Shown: positions 24,061 to 37,723, counted from the stretch's first letter. The stretch: DNA of 64,000 nucleotides from Trichobilharzia regenti (GCA_944472135.2 OX235263.1:29751379-29815378), one strand, 5' to 3'. Numbers and translations are program-made. The notes: generated by a model from the sequence alone, not told the origin.

Positions 24061-24529
24061 AGAGTATACTGAAAATACTGACGGAGATTTTCGCTTTATT
24101 CAAGACATTTTAAGAAATACTCAACTTAAAGTTAATAAAATTTAAGCAATTAATGAAAAATACTCACTTCTGAATTTATTTATTCTTTAGATAAATATAA
24201 TTACACCAGTTATAGTCTAGGTCTAATATCACATAACGAGTAAAGCAGACTTAAGATTTTATTAGATTTGATTACTGTTGTGATTAACCCTGGCCTCCTG
24301 TGAACTTCAATACATAATATTGGAATCGTTTTGTCATCAAACGTTAAACAAGTTAATAAGATGCACTGAAGTCCGAATCAGAAACATTTATTCAAGAATT
24401 TAATAACTTGACCACTAAGCTGTTTGGTATCATAACTATGCTTTATATAAACAGATGGATTATCAAGACTTATCTCTTGTCAAACGTATTAATTAGAGAG
24501 CTTTTTTCTACTATTATTTCTTTATCATA

Positions 24530-24875
24530 TTCAAGTGTTGGTTTGTAGGGATTTGGTTGATTGGTTACAGGATTTCATCATGAGCAGCAGGTCGGATGTG
24601 AGGACAAATGCTCGCCGAAAACATTGGCTAGCGGTTACGCTATATCGTGAATTGGCAGAAGCTAGAATTCATGGGCCATTGGATTGGGTCACAGTGGCTT
24701 AATGGTATACGAGCTCACCTTGTAACCAGAAGGTCCTGGGTTCGAATGTCGGTGGGTGCACACTGATGAAGAGTCCCAAACTAGGACGGGGGAAATAGCT
24801 GTCCAGTACTCCCAGGTTTTCCAATGGTTCTCTAAATGATGTCAGCCCATGATGAAATCCTGTAACCAATCTTTA
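24530..24875 (+). mobile_element. Family B SINE
   Basis: Starts with an inverted tail piece, then the leader, head (CAGTGGCTTAATGGTATACG, B box GGGTTCGAATG), a hammerhead block at ~24746-24815 with an inserted GGGG before GAAA, and the tail CTAAATGATGTCAGCCCATGATGAAATCC. Confidence 0.7.
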
Positions 24876-25194
24876 TCAAATGTTATACTGATAAATTCTT
24901 CTGTGGAAAAAACATTTTTATAATCGAGATATATCTGAATAGTTTTTGTCTACAGAAAAACTGTGTTTCACTAACTTATCTTCTAGATTATTTAACTACT
25001 TTAATTCACAAATATTGTTTACTCTTCTTCTATGTATCTTTCAGTCAGTGGATGAAAACCAGGAGAAATAATCACCTTCATACTGATTAACAAATGGTGT
25101 AAACTAATTTGCTTCTTCTGTATTTACTTTTACAAATTCTACACAATATGTGCAACTTAAACGCTTTGAAACCATGACTGGGTTATCAGTTGCA

Positions 25195-26125
25195 TTATTA
25201 TTTATTATTATTATATCCTTTTATTCCTAGAGGAACATAGGGCTTCAGCTGCGCATCTCCATTGCCTTCGGTTTTCTGCCAACTTTCCCAACCCGCTCCA
25301 AGTCTGCCCACATGCTTTCATCTCCTCCTCACATCACCTCCTCCAAGTCACCCTACCCTCACATTGACGACCAACTCGCCGCCCGCTTCCCTTTCGGGTT
25401 ACACTCCAGCAATGGCTTTTCTAGTGATGCCACTTGATGGTTTCCTCAGAGTATGGCCAACCAATCCATCTCCATTTCTTCCTGCCTATTTGTTTCACAA
25501 TCGGTTCCTGCTGTGTTGGTTCGCTCATTGCCAGAGATCCCTCCCTGTTGGTGATCTTTTCTGGCCGGCCATCTGATCTTGAGCGAAGTATTGAGCGAAG
25601 ACAACTGTTAACGAAGGTCTCTAATTTGTTTGAGATGCTCTTTATGACGCGCTGGCCAAGTCTCTGATCCGTACGGTGAGTAGCACTGACTGACTTCACA
25701 TTGGAGTTGAAAATCCGGACGGATGTTATTTTTGATGATGAGTGCTGAGTGTTGACCTCCACACAGACTTAAGAGTAATGAAAACTTGTCTTGCTTTCCT
25801 GATTCTGGCTTTGATATCCTCGTCAGTTCCGCTGGCCTGTAGCTGAAACGATGTCTCCCAGGTAGGTATTTGGAGGATGTTGCTTCTTTCAGATTTCTCC
25901 CATTTTTGCTGGCTGATTTTTGTATGTTGTTGTTGTTGCTGTTAGTATTGGCCAGGAATATTCATCACCTCTGTTTTATCTATGTTCACCTGAGATGAAG
26001 TCCTCTCTTTGATGCTTCTTCTGCCAACTTGCTGCTTTTCACTTGCATATCTTCCAGTTTGTGAGAAATCAGACATATATCATCAGCGAAGTCCAGATCC
26101 TCCAAGTTTGCATTTCATTACTTAA
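25195..26125 (-). mobile_element. RTE-type LINE (SR2-like), 3' fragment in EMX intron 1
   Basis: The longest copy of this subfamily here. It has the same frameshift-ridden C-terminus, small internal direct duplications (for example GGCCGGCC and CGGACGGA), and the (AAT)n tail at 25195-25215. Confidence 0.82.
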
Positions 26126-29100
26126 TAAATAGAGCACAGAACTCATAGTATGATGGCTACTGCATAGAATCTGATTGCGACTCACACCTCCATTTCTTAC
26201 CTTCAATCATCACTCATTATATCATGATTAGTTTACCGACCCGAGACTATCTAAAAACCACTCTCATCATCATCATTTAAACACCTAACATGAAGTAGAA
26301 AGTCTTGTAAAACATCATTAAAAAATTACATATGTAAACAATTATTGATCATTTCCTCTCAGGGAATGATAACTCTTATTGTTCAGTGATTTTATTTTAA
26401 TGACTCTTACTGTTTGTTTTATTTTTTATTCCACTTTAAAAACTACCTGTTATTATTATTCTCCTGGATAGTGTCAATGAAGAAACAGATTTTTTTTTAA
26501 AGTATTTATTTGTCACTGTTGACTTGAAAAGTTAACAGGGTCTTCAAACGATAATGGTAATTAAATTTGCTTTATTGATACCGGAAATTATAAAAGTTTT
26601 GAAAGTGTTTCAGATACGTGCCTTTATTTGTTGATGTTCTTTATCTTTACCTTTATTATGACAATGATAATAATAGTCATAATGCGAATAGAAAGTAGAA
26701 GACTAAAGGATTAGGCGGGTAAAGTGATACCTACAACTACACTTATATATATGCGTACACCTTTTGTTCCCATTCACCTGCTTATTACATTACATTAAAT
26801 TTCTCTAAACTGTACTAGGGAAGATTTCAAGTTCTTCATCAGCATTTTGAAGCAAAATTCAGTCGATGATGAAATTAGTTAGAGGATATATACATCAAAT
26901 GAAGGTGAAAGTATCATCTAGTACTGTAATGACATCGACAAAACTTCAACTATAATGTCAGCTGATTAGTGTAATATAAGAGAAAAACTTAAACAAAGTA
27001 GTACAGTATAATTCCGTGTAAGTTTATTCATTTGGTATAGCATACGGTGACACATTATTATTTCCTGGATGACGTATACAGAAGAATTCATAGCTAATAA
27101 TCTTAACAAATTAATCAGGGAAATTTCAAAATCAACTCTTAGTGTATACCTACTTTCTTATCATTAACACAGTTTACCTACACAGGATCTGTACGAAGGT
27201 ATAAATGACTGATGTCAACTGTTGTAAAGGTCAAATATGTTTAGCACTCAAATGAAGACCAGTATACAACTAAGAATAATAACGATAGAAAACGGACGTT
27301 TATCATAAGCTTATACTTGTTACATGGGAGGATTCATTAAACTAACGACCTGATGTATAGTGTTTTAAAACTGAGGCCCAATAGAACAGCCTGTATTCAC
27401 GTGATATTAGTAGCTCAATACAATGCTATATTGAGCAATGAAGCATATGACGTCAGATTTACAAGAACGTCTCAATGAATCAGTCTCCCAGAAGTATAAA
27501 CAAAGTGCTATTTATTTCATCATCTAAATAATTACCACTTCGACTATCACAAAACAAGATAGTGTGTTATTACCATAACTGCAGATATGAGGTGAGGTGA
27601 TTTTGTAAATTTACTTACTTAAACTTCATCAAATTTCCGGTTACCTCCGAACTTTTTCAAGCTGTCTTGTATTGTCTACTTTCAGAGTAGTAGTCGTAAG
27701 AAATAAATAACGGAAACTCAAGTGAGATTATCACGGTTTTGTATCGACAGTCAAAGAGATGAGTTAGAGATATTCCGTTAACTAAAAAATGACTATGAAA
27801 CCTTCATACATTTATTCCCCTTAATGAATTTGAATAAATCAAGAGCAACAGTTTTTGCCGAGTAAAATCGTACCATAATTTATTTCCTTGGCTTCCCATC
27901 AGCTGCTTACAGCGCAAAGACATTATTAAGTATATCGGCCTCGCAAGATCGTTCAAAATTATCAGTGGGCAAAAGAGTTCAATTCTTCCTAAATTTCCAG
28001 GAAGCAATATCTATCAAGCGCCTGAAAACCGGTTTATGCTTTCAGAAAGAAGCGGTTATCAGTCTTTACTTTTTCCCTGGTAACTAACTGGATGTTTTCA
28101 TCTCTCTTTTATCTGAATGTGAAATGCTGAAAAGTTTCACTGTGTATGATCATTATTGTTTGGGATAAAGTGTTGATTACTACTAGCGTTGTATACATGT
28201 ATTGATTGATTTTTGTTTAAAAATGAACTCTGTACAAGTATATTAAGATTATTTCTGTAGATATACTTAATAATAACTTTGGCCTGTAAGCAGCTGAAGA
28301 GAAGCCAACGAAATAAATGACGGTATCATTTTATTCTGCACAAACCACTGTTGTTCGTGCTTTATTCAGGCTATAAAATCATTATGAGTGTTCCGAGATG
28401 AACATCATTTGTGTAACCACAAAGATACACCAAAGGAAGACTGTATAACTGATTCTCTAAGTCAAAGCGTGATAAGGGATAATTCTTTTGTTATCGAGGA
28501 AACACGTGATTCCCACTTTAGATTTTCGGTAATCATGAAGTGGTAAGTGATAACTTACTAAATAATGATAACAGTAGCATAACAACTGTTACGGTACAAG
28601 CTAAGCAACAACTGCTTTTGATCAAGTATTTTGTTTGAGTAATTAATACAGAATTTATCGATGCTACTTATCTCTCTTGTATTTAGTTCTGTGTCAATAA
28701 ATATTTCATCTTTGTTTCGGGAAATTGGATAGTCAAATAAAATGTTGTTTGCATTACATTATGTGAATAGCATATTTACTAAAAACGACACCTTAAATTT
28801 TATTCCCTGTTTTATAACCGGAGACTGATCACTTTTATCTGAAGATGGAAAACAATCTGCAGAAATTTTTAAATCTTCAACCACTTAGATATGAGAATTT
28901 TGTGCTCTCTATAAATCAACCAAACACCTCTCTGATATTTTTTCATCGAATTTTAGTTGTTCAATTTGGAAAACCTTTAGGCCTTAAATAATGTCAAGTG
29001 CCTAGAAGGAAACGTTGACGCTAATCATTCGCCTTCAGTATGGATGTCTATGAACTCATGCACATTCTTTCCGTATATGAAACACCTCCAACTTGTGATA

Positions 29101-30417
29101 CATCGAAGGAAACACCATATGATATTCCCCAAACATCCTAAGAAGATATTTAGCTAAGTCTATAATAAACAACTTCAAAAGGTAACTATTTATCTCCTGA
29201 ACTATTTCAGATTAAGCTGTTACAGTCTAAAATAAAAATCGTTACAAGGAGTAACTCTGAATCTTACCACGCGATCAGGGCACATCTGAAGAGGCAGAAG
29301 GTGAATCATCAATTAGAAAACCAATCAGTGTCAGGATACATTATTTTCAATTAACTCTCGAGATTTATAGTTTTAACAAGTGATGTCTACCATTTCAGTA
29401 AACTGATAGGAAAGATTTATTTGTAAATATTTAAGATAAGCCTTATGATCTCGATTAGAATAAGTGAAGGTTAAATCTAAAATGCTATCAACTCAGTTTG
29501 CCTAACTTCCGTATGCCTCAAGATGAATAACATGCGATGTAATAAGATTTAAAAAATGCGTGATCCATTTGGATCCAGGTCTAAAATATCAAGAGTTTAA
29601 CAAAAGAAAACAAAACAATTTCGCGACAAGTATAACTCCATCTGTTACATTCATGTGTTGATTGACTGTCCCAACTAAAATTCAGGATAATAATGTGATG
29701 AAACTGTTTTTCTAAGGGTCATTGTAAAAGTTTTTATGATAATGCGGAAAGAAGGAAAGTGACCTCTCACCTTGGTAACTAAATACCCAATAACAATACT
29801 ACTACCAATAATAATAATAATAATATCTTTTTCTAAATTGCTCATGGGTATATGCAATTTCCCTGATATTTAATTCCGTGTTAAGAGTAGTTATGTTAAT
29901 ATTGTCTTCTGTGGTAGTTTCTTTAAGTAAACTATAAACTAGTAAATAGAATTATGTATATGTAATATATTCACATATATTACATTCAATATACACTTCA
30001 GTTGCAATGGCTATTATTTAAACACCATTTACACATTCTTCACATAATTCAGTTTCTTACTGTCGATGGCAATAAATAATAGTCAAGTCGGTGAATGAAA
30101 TAGTGTATCTGAGGAAATTCTGAATAGTTTCAGGAAAACACCCTCAGGTAGTTAGAGATGAGATCATATCACACAAATGCATTACTATTGGTAACTCAGC
30201 AATGAGATCACTATCTCATTTTTTAACAAGAAAAGAAAGTTGAAGATTAAGTAAAAACAATAAACTGTAGAAGAGAACTAATTGTTTTCCTAAGGAGAAG
30301 ATTCAGTTAGTAGCCCAGTTGATGGACATTTTCATTGCCTTATTCATAATAGTCAGATAACTCAATTCCCCTGGGGAGTTTTATTCATTCAAGTGAAATA
30401 CTTGAATTTCTATAGTT
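26126..30417. other. EMX intron 1, largest stretch without recognised elements
   Basis: About 4.3 kb of AT-rich sequence with no TE similarity I could see and no long frame. If intronic enhancers or unannotated RNAs exist, this is the cleanest place to look. Confidence 0.55.
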
Positions 30418-30915
30418 TGGTTTGTAAGGGTTAGTTTTGTTTTTACGAGTTGATCACGGATTGATATCAGTTAGAGGACCATTGAAAACTAACCACAGGG
30501 AGTACTGGACAGCTGTTTTCGTTGTCTTAGGTTGGGGGATCATCAGCAGTATGCACTCACTGCCAGCGTTCAGACCCAGGACCTTCCCGTTACAAGACAA
30601 GGGTTGTATACCATTCACTCAGTGGGACCCGATTCAGTGGCTAATTCGTGATTTAGCGCGATCCCAACCAATGTCATCAAGGGGACAATCATTCTCACAC
30701 GTGACATCTGGATGGACCTCACTGGTCACGACTTCTCAGTGGCTTAATGGTATGCGAGCTTGCCTCGCAACCGGTAGGTCCTGGATTCGAACCCTGGCAG
30801 TGGATGCGTACTGCCGATGATCCCCAAACTAGGACAACGGAAACAGCTGTCCAGTACTCCCTGTGGTTAGTTTTCAATGGTTCTCTAACTGATATCAATC
30901 GGTGATCAACTCGTG
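30418..30915. mobile_element. Family B SINE inverted pair
   Basis: The left half (30418-30660, minus) has a CTGATGA and GAAAACAGCTGTCCAGTAC hammerhead block at about 30500-30556. The right half (30735-30915, plus) has head CAGTGGCTTAATGGTATGCG, B box GGATTCGAACCC and a decayed hammerhead block. The two share the leader region at their centre. Confidence 0.7.
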
Positions 30916-31189
30916 AAATACCTGAAGCTGTTATAAAACAGTCTTCATGTAAGATCTATTCATTGCATCTTAATATTTATCAAATAACTGAATAGTTGAA
31001 CTTTCGTAGATTAGTCTTTAAAGTCAGTCTGAAAGGCAATGAAGTTGAGGCATATAACATAAGACTTAGCTAAGACTGTACTACACAGGAGATTTCATGA
31101 CGGAAACTAACCCAAATCAATCTAATCCGTACAACCCATCACTTGAAAATTAATTTCTTGCTTGGAATTCCTGGTGTTTTAATGAGAAA

Positions 31190-31440
31190 TAGCACCCAAT
31201 GGGTTACATCATATTGGGTGCCAGGACAGGTGTTTGTCGATAGCACTTAATGGTGGTTGCCCTATATCGCGAATTGACAGAACCTGGAATTCAGAAGCTA
31301 CTAGTTTACAGACCTTGTTCTGTGGGCGTGCACCGCTAGATTTCCTGACTAACACAAAACACCTGTCCAGTGTTACCTGCTTTTCAATGGTTCTCTAGTT
31401 GTTATTGGTTAATGACTAAATCTATCATGAAATCCATCGA
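31190..31440 (+). mobile_element. Family B-related SINE, old
   Basis: Leader-like text (CAGGTGTTTGTCGATAGCACTTAA...CGCGAATTGACAGAA), then CACCTGTCCAGTGTTACC and TTTTCAATGGTTCTCTAGTTG. The head is mostly lost. Confidence 0.45.
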
Positions 31441-31797
31441 ATCTGCACAACTCAACATTTGGAGTTTAAGGCTGCATTGCTTCGACATAATTAATTATTG
31501 TTTTATTGAAAAGGCGTAAATGTTATAATAAGTTATTTTTTGAAGAATAGTATTTTATTTGGAAACATATTTATTGATGTAGTTGTGTTCTCTGAGCTGG
31601 ATGGTTAGTTTGCGAAGCTTTCATCGCCCTACTGGGTGACATCTTCAGCGCATACTTCAAATTATCCACCTGAGCTACAAATCTTCTCTATCATATCTAA
31701 ACATATTTATTCTTAAGCTTGTTTCCAGATGTTTATTTTCGCAACCAGTATTTTCCACAATTCTGAAATTTTAATAAACAGAAGTGAGGACCTTCCT

Positions 31798-31950
31798 GCA
31801 TCGGTGGCGCAAAGGCGGAATGCTCACAAACCACACAGGTGGTTCGGGCTTTAATCCCCGGCCGATGCACTCCTTTATAAATAGTAAGATTGGTAAAGAG
31901 GCCTCTAGCTTGAAGCCCTACTTTCCACTAGGAACGTAAGGGAACAAAAT
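31798..31950 (+). mobile_element. tRNA-derived SINE, family E
   Basis: Head CATCGGTGGCGCAAAGGCGG and B-box-like GGTTCGGGCTTTAATCCC near 31842, then GCCCTACTTTCCACTAGGAAC, which resembles the RTE 3' end and may be how it is mobilised. Confidence 0.45.
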
Positions 31951-32577
31951 GAAAATAAATTAATAAAGACTTGCTTAATGATAAAGTCGTCTGAATATTA
32001 TCGGTATAGAATACAAGGTCACCACAATACAATCTAGTTCAAATCTGAGAAAGGAATAACGAACAGGCATTTTAAACAAACAGCAAATGTCAAAATACAA
32101 TAAAAGTAGAAGAATCAACTTGTAATAATAAGTATAGTCGGCATAAAAGTTTTTCCTACAAGTTGTTAATTTCATGAATTTTTTTACTAGAAATATTTCA
32201 TTTTACTTACTTCGGTCTTCATTTTTACTGTTGTGTCAAAACTGGATAAGGGAAACGGGACTTGAACACCGGGGAGAAATAAGATGGTAACCTGTACAGT
32301 GTTTGGACAAAACGGATACATTCCGACAGATATTTAGAATTAAGTTAAAATGACCCCACCTCACTTAAAACACTTTGCGTTAAAGAATAAAAATCGTAAT
32401 ATGAAACATTGATAATACTTAATGATACCCTTAAATTTCTTCAGAAATCCGACCAAGTATATTGAAATAAAAGAAATACTCATAAAAAGTAATGGCTACG
32501 TAACCGATAAGAAACTCAGACTTTCCATAGTATTATCATATATGCAAAAAGCATCAAACTATCCATAGTAATTTAAC

Positions 32578-32926
32578 TGGTGGATGGTGAATAGCGGTGT
32601 AATCCAGGATGCCCATTTCATCCTATTTGGGACTTGTCATAACTGCACATAAGAAGTCGACATGTTAACCTGAGACCAAGCACTTCGGTCCAATCAGTGC
32701 GTCGGTGGCACAGTGGTTAGGACTCTCGCCGACCATGCACATGGTCTGGGGTTTGAGCCCACACCGACGCACACCTGATATCTATGGTCGGCCTGCGAAT
32801 TTTGGGCTACCGATATCCACGCTGAAAATTCCATACTTGTACCAAAAATACGGTGTGGAGTTAAGCTGTAATCAAAAAAATAAAAATAAAAAATCAATAG
32901 ATGGGAAAATCAAAAAATTCAATTAA
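32578..32926 (-). mobile_element. Sm-alpha-like SINE fragment interrupted by another SINE
   Basis: A degenerate hammerhead (minus, ~32603-32660) is followed by the family tail in plus orientation (CTGAGACCAAGCACTTCGG...). The tail breaks at 32697 and resumes at about 32894 with GATGGGAAAATC; a family C SINE fills the gap. Confidence 0.65.
32698..32893 (+). mobile_element. tRNA-derived SINE, family C
   Basis: tRNA-like head GCGTCGGTGGCACAGTGG with a B-box-like GGGTTTGAGCCC, a body through TCTATGGTCGGCCTGCG, and an A-rich tail (AATCAAAAAAATAAAAATAA). Inserted in the Sm-alpha-like copy with a short AATCA duplication. Confidence 0.75.
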
Positions 32927-32939
32927 ATATCCATAGTAA

Positions 32940-34402
32940 TGGTGGTCACTTAGTGGTCTAAACTAAATGGCCTCATGCTGAATCCCTCAAAATGCTAGAC
33001 TATTGACTTCTCCTTTAGGCATAAACGAGATCTACAAACACTAGTAAGTACTCATGAAGCCTGTAGCATTGAGGGGACTAAAACTGAAACTAAGTCTAAT
33101 GCAAAATACCTCGGTCTAGTTTTATCTTCCGACCTTACATGGTCATCTCATATCCTAACGATTTCTAAGAAAGTGTTTCGTCTAACCTACTACATTAAAA
33201 AACTCAGACTAACTGGAGTCCCTCAACCTCTGCTTTCACGACTTATCAACTCTCGTATCCTACCTATTCTACTTTACTGCTCCCCATTAGTCTTTCCTGG
33301 GTTACTGAAAAAGGACTATACCATCCTGAGAAGGATGTTGAAGGTAGTTAGTAGGACTAGTGGTGTAAAACTCAGTCAGCTCGTCACAACATTAGTAGAA
33401 AGGCATCTGAATACATGTGAAAAATGTTCTAAAACCATACTCTCTGACCCCCAACACCTCTCTATTCCCAACTCTCTCCTTGTATCTCATCAGGTAGAAC
33501 CAGAAATCAGTACAAAATAATATATGCTCATACAACCAAGTATAGGAACTCAACGATACCATATTTGGCCCGTGATCTAAGTGACAGAGACAATGTTAAG
33601 CGCGAAACGTATGACTTGCTTTGTTGTTAATAACATAATTTTGGCCCTTGTTATTTCCCCCTTATACTCTCTTATTTGTACTCTATAGTGAACAACCTTC
33701 TTAAACATACTTAGCTACCTAAAATTATTATCATTGGCTTACTTTTTTATTCTTTATTTTATTCCTCCTTTTGTGTATCTACTAGTCCCGACTATATTAG
33801 CACTATGAGTATTACAAAATTATCCTGTCAATAACGATCATGTAATTTTAGTTTTGTGATTGTTTGTTTTGTTCGGCAACATTAAACTGACAATCTTGTT
33901 TGTGAACGCCGTTATCACCATCCTAAAATGTTTGTATTATGCATGATTACTCACACTACCACAACAAACACTGCATTAGTGCTGACAATGAAAAAAAACC
34001 CTGAAATGTTTATTTTATGATTGTCTAGTGTAGTTCAATCAAATTAAGTGATCATCTTGGCTATGAACATTCTTAAAAACATTTCATAACTTCTTGTATG
34101 ATTATAGCTGTTACTGTCCACCACGCATACACATATCATAGCTTCCACTACCAAATACTGAAATATTATTTATTATTGTTGTTTATTTTCCTTTCTACTT
34201 GGTATTTTTTGGCATTTTTATTGTTATTTTTGTGTTGCTTTTTGTTTTTATGTTGTTGTTGTTTTTATATTTATTTTTTATAATACTCCTTTTAAATGTA
34301 CGATGAAATTAGATGCAATATTGTAGATATGTGCTGAAAGTTCCACAATGTACCACTAGTACTGTTTCTGGAATAAAAGCGAAATTATTATTATTATTAT
34401 GT
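32940..34402 (+). pseudogene. CR1-like LINE, 3' end with decayed RT
   Basis: The frame through 33520 reads LNPSKC*TIDFSFR, then NAKYLGLVLSSDLTWSSHI, KKVFRLTYYIKKLR, SRILPILLYCSPLVFPGLLKKDY and LRRMLKVVSR. This is the thumb and C-terminal part of a CR1/Jockey-type RT (SR1-like in schistosomes). One stop (33000) and later shifts inactivate it. A long AT-rich 3' UTR ends in (ATT)n at 34384-34402. Confidence 0.8.
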
Positions 34403-36024
34403 TCTCCACAAAACTCAGATTAAATCTGGATTGCAACCACGAAATCCACTGTATGACAAGTTTCGTAACAATAAGAATTCTGTTAACCATGGAATAAAAC
34501 AGTCTAATTTTTTATTAAATACCGTAAAACGACTATGTGGTCAGGTACACAGGTCAAATCAGTCAAGTGAAGTCATCAGAGTATAGCAGTTTAGCTGAAT
34601 TTGTAATTTGAGACAGACTCCAGCAAGACATCTAATCCCGGGAGAAGATGCAACTATCTGTATGCATACTGTAAAACAGCTATATGTTCTCAAGTCACAC
34701 AGGGCTACAGTACTAATGGTCAATATGGAAGATACCTAAACATTTTTATCAGTAAAATCGAAGGATAGGGAATGAATGGTCTAAGGGAAACAAAGTCTGG
34801 TAGTTATGTGATTATCTTTATATGATTATGGGTAGTGCATTTTGTGCCCAAAATATTATCCACTCTACAGCAGAGTATCACTGTGTGCCTTACAAAATAA
34901 ACATGTTATATATATGATTTTACTTTCTACCATAGTACCCAAGATTAACCGACTGAAATATAATTGTAATTAATTTAACCAAGAGCTTTTATCTTATAAT
35001 AGTTTTTGACGAATATTTTCAAACCTAATAGTTATATTCCCATATCCGGTCTACCTTTAAAAAAAATACTAAATCCAGCTATCAATACTCATGAATTAGT
35101 AATGAAGTCAAAAGGATGTTAAGAAAAAGGGATTTAGAATGAATAGTTTCCAAGGTAGTGCGACCTTTGAGGGTGAATTCACTTAACTTCCATATAACCA
35201 TTTAGTTGATCAATTAATTAATCAATTCGCTAGTTATCACTAGAAAATAAATTTTTGAACAAAATTTATTCAACAAAATACCTTAGAAACTTGGATTATA
35301 AATCCCAAAGTATTTTATGATCAAATTCTGAGACATTTTAATGTGAATATTATACTATGACACCAAAGCTTAATTATTTTTATTACAGTAGCTGGGCTTG
35401 AAAAGGCACAGTATCCTTGTATAGTAAATGCTAAATGTTTGGATAAAATCAAGAGGATAATCTGGAAACAGGTTTCCTTATGACTAGCACTCGTTATCAA
35501 GGTGTGTTCGTGACTTTGTGATAACAGATACCCACGTAATGGCCGTAAGCAGAATCCCCTAATACAATAGTCGCCGACATTATCACTGATATATGGCCAC
35601 CTATAGACTCAATTAGATGAACTGAGGATAAAAAAGTCAGTTTCCAGTATAATGCCTTGAAATATCAAGTGTTTGTTGGTTACCATAACTTGGGTCCTCA
35701 AATTAAAATAACCTTTATCATTTCATATTTCATTTAACCCACTGCAACGTGTAGTAAAAGCTGCAGCTCCTGGTGAGACGCTTTTTTTTTCTCAAATGTT
35801 GTTAATACATCCCGAAACCAAAACACAACCCAGTCAAAATCTCACTGTCGACTACTTTGAAGCGCCTAACATCAAACCAAATATATAAAAATAATCAATT
35901 TTCTACCATAACACATGAATTACAAATCTAATTAATAGGGTTTAGATAGAAATTAAGACTAAATACCACTGTACTGATCACTTTCCACTGGATGGTTTCT
36001 TTAAACGATAAATATTTTATTTAA
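34403..36024. other. EMX intron 1, AT-rich
   Basis: No recognisable element or coding segment. Confidence 0.55.
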
Positions 36025-36242
36025 TTGAATTTTAGATTTTCCCATCGATTGATTGGACCGAAGTGCTCGGTCTCAGATTGACATGTTGGCTTGTTGTGCA
36101 GACGCTTCGACGATGTCATGGGTTCTAGCCTCGATGGGAACATCATCACTCGCTGCGGAATGAAGGTACATCCAGATGACAAGTCCCAAATGGGATGAAA
36201 TGTGCATCCTGGATTCCCCTACTAGTCACCATCCACCGATAA
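36025..36242 (+). mobile_element. Sm-alpha-like SINE copy, rearranged and with a mutated hammerhead
   Basis: Begins with the family tail in reverse orientation (GATTTTCCCATCGATTG...), then a B-box remnant (GGGTTCTAGCC), then the hammerhead in sense orientation (36152-36216). The core is damaged: ATGACAA where CTGANGA is needed, so it should not cleave. Confidence 0.7.
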
Positions 36243-36893
36243 ATATTTCAGTTGAAGAAAAAATTAAAGTGGAATTTTAAGTGAAACTATATCTGAGCTA
36301 GCCTTGATAGGCATTATCGGCCGACACGGCATATTGGTCAATATTGGTAATCACTTTCTAGAATTTAGGAATAATCATAGTGCACCATGTTGAAAATTAC
36401 CTCTTGGCTTGGTAATTAACTTGCAGGATCCAATATGATCATCAGTGAGGGTCAGTGGTTAATCTTATCATTGTATATTAATGACCAACACAGATAATAA
36501 CTTTGTGATCTTATCAAAAATTTTCAATCAAGTGTGAAATCTGATGGGTAAACTGAATTAAACCACGTTGTGTTTTCCTGTGTTTGGCAAAAGCTGGCCA
36601 AGTAAAATATTTTAAAGTGATATATTCTCCTTGTAACTTCTCTTCAAGCTGTTCGAAAAGATCATGGAAACGCCTATATTAGTTGATAACAAAACATGTG
36701 TAAACTACCCTTTGGGAAGAAAAAGTGGATAAACTGAGAAACTTGGTTCAGCATTCTTACTCAGCCAAAAACACCAAATGATGGATATTACTCAGAAATG
36801 GTTATCATTAAAAAGGCAAGCGTTCTGTAACAAGAATGCTATTTACAAGAGTAAGGGGTTCAGAATATATATATAAAGTACATTTATTTATTT

Positions 36894-37074
36894 TTTTTTT
36901 AATTTTTGATTACAGCTTAATTCCACATCGTATTTTTGGTACAAGTATGGAATTATCGGTAGCCCTAATTTTGCAGACCGACCATAGATAACAGGTGTGC
37001 GTCGGCGGGGATCGAACCTCGGACTATGTGCATGGTCGGCGAGAGTTCTAACCACTGTCCCACCGACACGCAGT
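36894..37074 (-). mobile_element. tRNA-derived SINE, family C
   Basis: Third copy: head ...GTCGGTGGGACAGTGG, B box GGTTCGATCCCC, tail TAATCAAAAATTAAAA. About 18 bp are missing in the body relative to the other two. Confidence 0.75.
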
Positions 37075-37723
37075 GGTTTTAAAGTTAGGAGTTTGAAGGG
37101 AAAGAAGAAAAAACAAACGAACAAAAGTGGATTGCATACGAAATTGTAGTACAAGTAAAAAATATTTAAGGCCATGTTAGAAAAAGGTTTGCACAAACCG
37201 CTTCTGTATACACAGTTCAGGATTTTCCTTATCTATACCAAGAGCTTCAGCTATGGACAAGAGATATAACCTGAAATCTTTCGAACAACTTGGCCCTTCC
37301 TCATATATCACTTTAGAAGACTTCTCAATTGATGCAAAACAATTTGTAAGAAAGAGCTGCGCAAGAATTGAGCTATTAATTCTTTTAATTTCCCCTTTTT
37401 ATAACCGTATTAGGATGTGTTGTAATGCACATATCTATGACATCCTGCCGGCACGGTCTATGTACTTACCTCCATGGGAGCAAGTGAACTGACAGTATAT
37501 ACCGTGAATGTTGCCAGCTCAGTATTCTGCGACTCGTTGACACTGATTAATAGGAATTACCCACACAACCTTTGGAAAACTCAGTTCCTTTCAGAAATTT
37601 GAAAGGGAAATAGCGAAGCCAGCAAAATACAGGACGAAATAAATTCACAAAGTTCATTGTGAAAGAAACAAAAACTGTTTATACATTAAATCATACACAT
37701 TAAATCAATAGCTGTTCACTCAC

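Noticed and set aside
28270..28330. Hammerhead-like CTGAAGA...CGAAA near 28275
   Set aside because: No stem II pairing between the two core pieces and no stem I partner.
30437..30820. A 127-codon open frame on the plus strand
   Set aside because: It runs across both halves of the inverted family B SINE pair; the translation reflects the SINE, not a gene.
32750..32830. Hammerhead core in family C SINEs
   Set aside because: CTGATAT does not meet CTGANGA and no stem II/GAAA follows in any of the three copies.
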